From contig DFYA01000287.1 of NCBI GenBank assembly GCA_002382525.1, positions 1 through 11,113 of the forward strand: a DNA stretch of 11,113 bases, in the 5' to 3' direction. Both the position numbers and the translations under genes were made by a program. Each line of letters starts with the position of its first letter. The stretch's first letter is position 1. Shown here piece by piece: positions 6,189 to 11,113 of this stretch. Under the pieces are notes generated by a model. It ran no database searches, was not told the origin of the DNA, and saw only the letters and a program-made list of their open reading frames with translations. The stretch comes from Opitutaceae bacterium UBA4094. GTDB lineage: Bacteria; Verrucomicrobiota; Verrucomicrobiia; Opitutales; Opitutaceae.

Positions 6189-6641
6189 ATGGCTCCTTCC
6201 GGCACAGCTTTTTACACCGGCCTCTTCAGGCACACGCTCGATGACAAAAATCGTGTAACGATCCCGTCTGCATGGCGTTCTGCGCACGGGGAGGGGGAGC
6301 AGTTTCTCGCCACGCCGCACCCGGACGGCTACATCGCGATTTTGCCTCCGGCCGAAGTCGCCAAGTTGCGCGCAAAGATCGAAGCCATCGCGTTGTCCGA
6401 CGGCTCGGGGCAGGATTTCGCCGCGCGGTTCTTTTCGCAGACGCAGGCCCTCGGCTTCGACAAGCAGGGTCGCATCATGGTCAACGGCGACCTGCTCACG
6501 CATGCCGGCATCGCGAAAGACGCCGTGCTCGTGGGTTCGCTCACCAAGTTCAGCCTTTATAGTCCCGAACGTTGGAGTCGGGTGGAACAGCGGACCGCCG
6601 GGGAGAACTTCGGCGATCTCATGCGCCGGATCGGGATCTAA
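6189..6641 (+). CDS. mraZ: Transcriptional regulator MraZ
   Basis: A 150-residue protein, the usual MraZ length. It binds DNA upstream of the dcw cluster and regulates it; in other bacteria it forms a ring-shaped oligomer on repeated boxes. The two SpoVT/AbrB-like halves each show the DxxxR signature: DDKNR (18-22) in FRHTLDDKNRVTIP and DKQGR (91-95) in LGFDKQGRIMV. The start at 6189 is chosen because homology begins at FYTGLFRHTLD and the protein then has family length; an in-frame ATG at 6084 would place the operator inside the gene. No Shine-Dalgarno precedes 6189. It is the first gene of the dcw operon, with four TGGGN boxes just upstream, which strongly supports autoregulation. Confidence 0.95.
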   Translation: MAPSGTAFYTGLFRHTLDDKNRVTIPSAWRSAHGEGEQFLATPHPDGYIAILPPAEVAKLRAKIEAIALSDGSGQDFAARFFSQTQALGFDKQGRIMVNGDLLTHAGIAKDAVLVGSLTKFSLYSPERWSRVEQRTAGENFGDLMRRIGI

Positions 6642-6644
6642 GCC

Positions 6645-6917
6645 ATGCGCCAATCCCGTCCTCTTCTTCCGATCCGCCCGCTGGCACTCCCGGCCCGACT
6701 CGGGCGCCGCCGCCATACGGTTCTCGCGAATGCCGCGGCCGTCCCCGCCAACGCGCACCTCGCCGTTGGCGCGACCGTGCACGCGGACGTGCGCGTTCGT
6801 TTCCAGCAGAGCAACCTCGCGGTCGCCCGGGCCTCGCGCCCGGTCTGGCTGCGCGGGCCGCTGTTTCACTCCACGTCATCGCAACGCTCGCCCGCGTTCA
6901 CGCGGCGCGCCGCCTGA
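6645..6917 (+). CDS. Small Arg/Ala-rich hypothetical protein between mraZ and rsmH
   Basis: A 90-residue open frame whose ATG lies 3 nt after the mraZ stop and whose stop lies 12 nt before the rsmH start, filling the gap exactly. It is very basic: 15 Arg, no Lys, one Asp and no Glu. The start (RQSRPLLPIRPLALPARLGR) is Pro/Arg-rich, and the middle (about 26-62) alternates Ala, Val and polar residues. No transmembrane segment or known motif is seen. About four fifths of codons end in G or C and the spacing suits an operon gene, which favours a real gene. Other frames are also open here because of the high GC, so the region could be a non-coding spacer. I do not recognise it. Confidence 0.45.
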   Translation: MRQSRPLLPIRPLALPARLGRRRHTVLANAAAVPANAHLAVGATVHADVRVRFQQSNLAVARASRPVWLRGPLFHSTSSQRSPAFTRRAA

Positions 6918-6920
6918 GGG
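6916..6920 (+). promoter_or_regulatory. Shine-Dalgarno-like GAGGG before rsmH
   Basis: GAGGG sits 9 nt before the ATG at 6930 and overlaps the stop codon of the small upstream frame. It is one of only two clear ribosome binding sites in the dcw part of the window and fixes the rsmH start. Confidence 0.6.
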
Positions 6921-6929
6921 CCCACGCAT

Positions 6930-7853
6930 ATGACGACCCCCGGCCACTATTCTGTTTTGCTGAAAGAAACGCTCGACCTGCTCGCGCCTCGCGCCGGCGG
7001 TCGTTACCTCGACGCGACCTTCGGCGGCGGCGGCCACACGCGCGCCATCCTCGAAGCCGCGCCCGACGTGAATGTCGTTGCCCTCGATCGCGATCCCGCC
7101 GCGCAACCTCGCGCCGAGATCCTGCGCCTGGAATTCGAGGGTCGGTTCGCGCTCATCGACCGCGACTTTGGCCAGCTCGGTGAATTGCCTGTGGATAAGT
7201 TCGATGGCATCCTCTTCGACTTCGGGGTCTCCTCCTTCCAACTCGATGATAGCGAGCGCGGGTTCTCTTTTCGCAACGACGCTCCGGCCGACATGCGCAT
7301 GGATCCGCGCAATGGCATGCCCGCCTCCGCCTGGCTCGAAACCGTCTCCGAACAGACGCTCGTTCGCGCCATCCGCGACTACGGCGAAGAGAAGAACTGG
7401 CGCCACGTTGTCCGCGCCCTCATTGCGGCCCGTGGCACCGGCACACTCGCCCGCACCGGTTCGCTTGCGACGCTCATCTCCGAAGCGATTCCGCCTCGCG
7501 ACCGCTTCACCTCGAAAATCCACCCGGCTACACGCGCCTTCCAAGGCATCCGTATCGCCGTCAACGACGAACTGGGCGCCATCGAGCGGGCGTTGCCGGC
7601 CGCCTTCGAGCGTCTCGCCCCGGGCGGCGTGCTCTGCGCGATCAGCTTCCATTCGCTCGAAGATCGCATCGCCAAAAACTACTTCCGCCACCTCGCCGGT
7701 CTGCCCGAGGGCGAGGACGACCACCGTCCGCAGGACCTGCGTGTAAAACACGCCGAGCTCCTCACGCGACGCCCGATCACGCCGTCCGCCGACGAACTCG
7801 CCGCCAATCCCCGCAGCCGCTCCTCCAAGCTGCGCGCTCTCCGCAAACTGTAA
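6930..7853 (+). CDS. rsmH: 16S rRNA (cytosine(1402)-N(4))-methyltransferase RsmH (MraW)
   Basis: A 307-residue protein, full length for the family. RsmH transfers a methyl group from S-adenosylmethionine to N4 of C1402 of 16S rRNA in the ribosomal decoding site. The family blocks are all present: HYSVLLKE near the N-terminus; SAM motif YLDATFGGGGHTRAIL (26-41); DFGVSSFQLD (97-106); GFSFRND followed by DMRMD (121-125); HPATRAFQGIR (198-208); ISFHSLEDR (238-246); and the C-terminal RRPITPSADE...NPRSRSSKLR. The start is supported by the GAGGG site and by homology from HYSVLL onward. It follows mraZ in the standard dcw order. Its codons favour C at the third position, unlike the PKS. No missing residue or frameshift is seen. 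Confidence 0.97.
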   Translation: MTTPGHYSVLLKETLDLLAPRAGGRYLDATFGGGGHTRAILEAAPDVNVVALDRDPAAQPRAEILRLEFEGRFALIDRDFGQLGELPVDKFDGILFDFGVSSFQLDDSERGFSFRNDAPADMRMDPRNGMPASAWLETVSEQTLVRAIRDYGEEKNWRHVVRALIAARGTGTLARTGSLATLISEAIPPRDRFTSKIHPATRAFQGIRIAVNDELGAIERALPAAFERLAPGGVLCAISFHSLEDRIAKNYFRHLAGLPEGEDDHRPQDLRVKHAELLTRRPITPSADELAANPRSRSSKLRALRKL

Positions 7854-7920
7854 CTCAACCCAACCGACCAACCCCCACCTCCGCCCAGGAACTCCTCTCG
7901 CGCCCGACGCGCCCCCCGCC

Positions 7921-8325
7921 ATGAACAAAAAAGACACCCACGCCTTCGTTAACCAGCTCCTCGTTTATACGCTGGTCATGATCTGCTTTAGCGGATCCGT
8001 CGGGCTGGGCGCGGTCTGGCTGCGTCACCAGATTTCCACTACGGCGAACAACACCAAACGTCTGGAGCAACGCATCGTTGAGACCGAGCGCCGCCTTTCC
8101 GAACTCAACACGCAGGTCACCGCCGAGCAGTCCATCGACGTGCTCGCCCGCCGCAACAGCGAGTGGCGCCTCGGCCTCGTGTTGCCCAAGGAGCCGCAGG
8201 TCGTCCGCGTGAGCGAATCCCCCGAGCGCCGCCTCGCCGAGCGCAACGCCGCCGAGGTGTTCGCCACGGAAAACGTGCCCGCGCTCACCATCACACCCGT
8301 GCAGTTCCGTCTCGTGAACCGCTGA
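7921..8325 (+). CDS. FtsL-like septal division protein
   Basis: A 134-residue protein with a short cytoplasmic start (MNKKDTHAFVNQ), one membrane helix at about 13-34 (LLVYTLVMICFSGSVGLGAVWL), then a heptad-rich coiled coil at about 38-80 (NNTKRLEQRIVETERRLSEL), and a polar C-terminal tail. That layout, and the position between rsmH and ftsI, is where ftsL lies in dcw clusters. FtsL forms a complex with FtsB and FtsQ that activates septal wall synthesis by FtsW and FtsI. Sequence conservation in this family is too low for recognition by motif, so the call rests on layout and context. The extension past the coiled coil (about 85-134) is somewhat long. No Shine-Dalgarno precedes the ATG; the 67-nt upstream gap is strongly C-rich. 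Confidence 0.72.
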   Translation: MNKKDTHAFVNQLLVYTLVMICFSGSVGLGAVWLRHQISTTANNTKRLEQRIVETERRLSELNTQVTAEQSIDVLARRNSEWRLGLVLPKEPQVVRVSESPERRLAERNAAEVFATENVPALTITPVQFRLVNR

Positions 8326-8367
8326 TCTTCCGCCACCCGCCGCTTTTCGCCTCCCGCACTTCGCTTC

Positions 8368-10224
8368 ATGTCCAAGGGTTTCGCTTCCAACTACCGCATC
8401 GTTCTCCTCGGAGCCGGCATTCTCGCCAGTTTCGGGTGCATCGGTGCGCGGTTGTTGGACTTGCACGTTCACGAGCGCGACCGGTTGATGAGCTACGTCG
8501 AGCGCGCCCGTCGTCAGATCACCGTCGAGCCCGCCAAACGCGGCGACATCCTCGATGATCGCGGCGACCGTCTCGCCACCTCGCGTTCGTTGATCGTCCT
8601 CGGCGTGGACCCGCATGCGCTCGTGCCGGCCGACGAAACCAAGTGGCCCGAGCTCGCCCGCCTGATCAACATGCCGTTGGGCGAACTCACCCGCGTTTTC
8701 ACGACCAAGACCCGGTCGATTCCCGCGCAGGCAACCGTTTCCGAAACCGAAGCCGAGGATGCCGCCGACGCCGCCGAGCCCGGCCCGAAGGGCGAGCGCC
8801 TCATCCGTTGGGCGAAACTCAGCGAAACCGTCGAGGAGTCCACCTACGAGCAGATCCTCAAGCTCGGCATCAAGGGCGTTTACGGCAACCGCACCTATTC
8901 GCGCGCCTACCCGCACAACCAGCTAGCCGCGCACCTCATCGGTTTCGTCAACAAAGCCGGCGAACCCGCGTCGGGCATGGAGGCGTTCGCCGATTTCTAC
9001 TTGCGCGGACAAGACGGTTGGCGCGAATCCGAGAAAGACGGTCTGCGCCGCGAACTCGCGCAGTTCCGCACACGCGAGGTCAACGCCACGCCCGGCTACA
9101 GCGTGCGTCTCTCCATCGACTCCGCCATCCAGCACATCGTCGAGCAAGAGATCGACGAGGTCGTCAAAAAGTTCAACCCCGCCAAGGTCACGATCATCGT
9201 GAGCGATCCGCACAGCGGCTTCGTGCTCGCGCTGGGCAACTACCCGACGTTCAACCTCAACGAATACAACAGCCTCTCGAAGGAAGAGATGGGCATGATG
9301 CGCAACGTCGCCATCACCGATCTGCTCGACCCGGGTTCCACCTTTAAGATCGTTCCCGCCGCCGGCGCGCTCAACGACGGTCTGGTCACGCCCACCACAC
9401 AGTTCGATTGCTCCATCGACTCCATCGAATTCAAGGGCAAGCCGCGCCGCTTCATGCGCGACGATCACCCGTTCAAGCATCCGCTGAGCGTCTCCGAAAT
9501 CATCAGCTATTCGAGCAACGTCGGCGCCGCCCGCTTGGGCATGCTGCTCGGCGAACACAAACTCTACGACTACGCCCGCGCGTTCGGATTCGGCGAAAAG
9601 AGCGGCTTCCCCTTCGGCGGCGAGGTCACCGGTCTCCTCAACCCCGTGGACAAGTGGAGCGGCATCGACATCACGCGTATCCCCGCCGGCTACAGCGTCT
9701 CGGCCACGCCGATGCAGATCCACTACGCGATGGCGACGATTGCCAGCGGCGGCCTGTTGATGCGCCCGCAGATCATCCGCCAAGTGACGGACAACTCCGG
9801 CGAGGTCGTCTACGATTTTACCGGTTCAGTTCGCCGCGAGGTGCTCACGACCAAGACCGCGAAGGAGATGGCGATGATGCTGCAAAAAGTCGTTTCGACC
9901 GAAGGCACCGCTCGCCACGCAGCGATCCCGCACTTCGAGATCGCGGGCAAAACCGGCACCGCGCAAAAACTCATCAACGGGCGCTACTCCGACCGCAACC
10001 ACGTCGGTTCCTTCGTCGGGTTTTTCCCCGCCAGCCGCCCGCGCGTCGTCATGACGGTGATCGTGGACGACGGGCGCCCGCCCAACGGTCGCGTCGGTTA
10101 CGGCTCGGTCGTGGCCGCGCCCAGCTTCAAGCGCATCGCCGAGCAGTTGATTCAATACCTTGATATCAAGCCGGTGATCGAACCGAGCCGCAATCTGTTG
10201 GTCATGGAAGGAGGCCGTCGATGA
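8368..10224 (+). CDS. ftsI: Peptidoglycan D,D-transpeptidase FtsI (class B penicillin-binding protein, PBP3 type)
   Basis: A 618-residue protein. FtsI cross-links septal peptidoglycan at the outer face of the inner membrane. It has a short cytoplasmic start, a membrane anchor at about 11-30 (IVLLGAGILASFGCIGARLL), a class B dimerisation block beginning RGDILDDRGDRLATS, and a transpeptidase domain. The catalytic motifs are complete: SxxK as PGSTFK (Ser324 nucleophile, Lys327), SxN as YSSN (Ser382-Asn384) and KTG as GKTGTAQ (528-530). No PASTA repeats are visible. An acidic, Ala-rich insertion (TVSETEAEDAADAAEPGP, about 124-141) interrupts the N-terminal module. The start follows the ftsL-like gene by 42 nt of C-rich sequence without a Shine-Dalgarno. 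The stop overlaps an ATG (ATGA, 10221-10224) that begins the murE frame, so the two are probably translationally coupled. Confidence 0.95.
   Translation: MSKGFASNYRIVLLGAGILASFGCIGARLLDLHVHERDRLMSYVERARRQITVEPAKRGDILDDRGDRLATSRSLIVLGVDPHALVPADETKWPELARLINMPLGELTRVFTTKTRSIPAQATVSETEAEDAADAAEPGPKGERLIRWAKLSETVEESTYEQILKLGIKGVYGNRTYSRAYPHNQLAAHLIGFVNKAGEPASGMEAFADFYLRGQDGWRESEKDGLRRELAQFRTREVNATPGYSVRLSIDSAIQHIVEQEIDEVVKKFNPAKVTIIVSDPHSGFVLALGNYPTFNLNEYNSLSKEEMGMMRNVAITDLLDPGSTFKIVPAAGALNDGLVTPTTQFDCSIDSIEFKGKPRRFMRDDHPFKHPLSVSEIISYSSNVGAARLGMLLGEHKLYDYARAFGFGEKSGFPFGGEVTGLLNPVDKWSGIDITRIPAGYSVSATPMQIHYAMATIASGGLLMRPQIIRQVTDNSGEVVYDFTGSVRREVLTTKTAKEMAMMLQKVVSTEGTARHAAIPHFEIAGKTGTAQKLINGRYSDRNHVGSFVGFFPASRPRVVMTVIVDDGRPPNGRVGYGSVVAAPSFKRIAEQLIQYLDIKPVIEPSRNLLVMEGGRR
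10209..10214 (+). promoter_or_regulatory. Consensus Shine-Dalgarno AGGAGG before the 10221 start of murE
   Basis: A perfect AGGAGG lies inside the end of ftsI, 6 nt before the ATG at 10221. It is the strongest ribosome binding site in the window and argues that translation begins at 10221 rather than at the internal ATG at 10332, which has no such site. Confidence 0.75.
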
Positions 10225-11113
10225 TCGGCTATCTCACCCAAAACCACGCTCTTATTCAGGCTTTTAAAAGTCCCCGCGCCGCGGCCGCCGCCCGGCGTTC
10301 GACCGATTCCGTCAGCAACCGCGTCTTCAAAATGGCACCCAAACTCTCCGATTATCTCAGCGAGAACGAGGCGATCGCCGTCAAAGGCACCCTCGACCGG
10401 CCGATCTCGGGTCTGGTGATGGACAGCCGCCGCGTTGTCCCGGGCACGCTCTTCTTCGCGCTCCCCGGCCTGCGCTCCGACGGGGCCACCTTCATCGACG
10501 AGGCCATCAACCGCGGTGCGGTCGCCGTCGTCACCCAGAAGATCCCCGTGCCCACGCCCGCGAAGGTCACCTTTATCCAAGTCGCCGACGCCCGCGCCAC
10601 GCTCGCAACCGTCGCCCGCCGTTTCTACAAATTCCCCGACCGCGAGCTCCAGGTCATCGGAGTCACCGGCACCAACGGCAAGACGACCGTCACGCACCTA
10701 ATTAAACACCTCCTGAGCGACCAGCAACGCGTCGGTCTCATCGGCACGATCAACTACGACCTCGGCGCGCGCACCGTTCCTTCCTACAAGACCACGCCCG
10801 AGTCCCTCGACATCTTCGGCATGCTCGCGCAGATGCGTGACGCCGGCTGTAAACAAGCGGTGATGGAAGTCAGCTCGCACGGCATCGACCAGCAACGCGT
10901 GCGCGGACTCGAATTCGGCGCCGCCGTCTTCACCAATCTCACGCGCGACCACCTCGACTACCATCCGTCGATGGACGCCTACTTCGACGTGAAGACCCGC
11001 CTCTTCACCGGCCACACCGGCGCCGAGCCGAAGGTTGCGATCGTCAACGCCGACGATCCCTACGGCCTGCAACTCGTGGACCGCATCCACGCCGCCGTTC
11101 CCGCCGCGCGCGT
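10221..11113 (+). CDS. murE: UDP-N-acetylmuramoyl-L-alanyl-D-glutamate ligase MurE, 3' partial
   Basis: The gene runs off the right edge; 297 codons are visible. MurE uses ATP to add the third residue (usually meso-diaminopimelate in Gram-negatives) to UDP-MurNAc-L-Ala-D-Glu in the cytoplasm. Motifs from the 10221 start: DSRRVVPGTLFFALPG (68-83); P-loop VTGTNGKTT (148-156); TTPESLD (191-197); EVSSHGIDQQRVRG (216-229); TNLTRDHLDYH; and Lys258 in DVKTRLF, the expected carbamylated lysine. The residue that selects diaminopimelate or lysine (the DNPR region) is beyond the window. The AGGAGG site and ATGA overlap with ftsI favour the 10221 start, which adds 37 residues (MIGYLTQNHALIQAFKS onward) before the usual MurE beginning at MAPKLSDYL (10332). 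Counting from 10332 puts the lysine at 221, near E. coli Lys224, so the extension is extra to the family core. Confidence 0.95.
   Translation, partial: MIGYLTQNHALIQAFKSPRAAAAARRSTDSVSNRVFKMAPKLSDYLSENEAIAVKGTLDRPISGLVMDSRRVVPGTLFFALPGLRSDGATFIDEAINRGAVAVVTQKIPVPTPAKVTFIQVADARATLATVARRFYKFPDRELQVIGVTGTNGKTTVTHLIKHLLSDQQRVGLIGTINYDLGARTVPSYKTTPESLDIFGMLAQMRDAGCKQAVMEVSSHGIDQQRVRGLEFGAAVFTNLTRDHLDYHPSMDAYFDVKTRLFTGHTGAEPKVAIVNADDPYGLQLVDRIHAAVPAAR

Noticed and set aside
5906..6205. Longer minus-strand version of the small membrane protein, starting at 6205
   Set aside because: The added 100 residues are Pro/Arg-rich with no coding character and would cross the MraZ operator and the mraZ start.
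1..11113. tRNA, rRNA, CRISPR array, insertion sequence or attachment site
   Set aside because: No cloverleaf, regularly spaced repeats, transposase or integrase frames, or long terminal repeats were seen on either strand.

Overview
The window comes from a high-GC bacterium. Its right half is the start of a division and cell-wall (dcw) cluster: mraZ, a small unknown gene, rsmH, an ftsL-like gene, ftsI and murE. Its left half is the 3' end of a large modular polyketide synthase gene. The best guess for the source is a Verrucomicrobiota bacterium of the Opitutales type. The reasons are the high GC, mostly absent Shine-Dalgarno sequences, this dcw order, and the known occurrence of trans-AT PKS clusters in that group. 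No marker here proves the taxon.

Bases 1-4402 (+) are the C-terminal part of an assembly-line enzyme whose 5' end lies outside the window. The visible order is: end of a KS-to-ACP linker, ACP, a KS with a degraded active site, linker, second ACP, a probable TubC-like docking fold, and a terminal condensation (C) domain with an intact HHxxxDG motif. There is no AT, adenylation or thioesterase domain. This fits the last subunit of a trans-AT PKS in which a non-extending KS hands the finished chain to a C domain for release.

Bases 4416-5905 (-) converge on the PKS gene. They hold a two-gene unit, a small two-helix membrane protein and a class-3-type lipase, joined by an ATGA overlap. Their link to the PKS product is unknown.

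Bases 5906-6188 are a divergent control region. The striking element is four TGGGN boxes at exact 10-bp spacing (6130-6164), the expected operator of MraZ, lying in the promoter/leader of mraZ. A GC-rich hairpin sits between the two divergent units.

Bases 6189-11113 (+) are the dcw genes, closely spaced and likely co-transcribed. MraZ would repress the operon through its own operator. RsmH methylates 16S rRNA. The FtsL-like protein and FtsI act in the septal divisome. MurE, cut by the window edge, adds the third residue of the peptidoglycan stem peptide.

The strand bias in base use flips in the intergenic region. The plus strand is G-rich over the PKS and lipase and C-rich over the dcw genes, which suggests a rearrangement or insertion junction, or a change of replication strand, near 5.7-6.2 kb.
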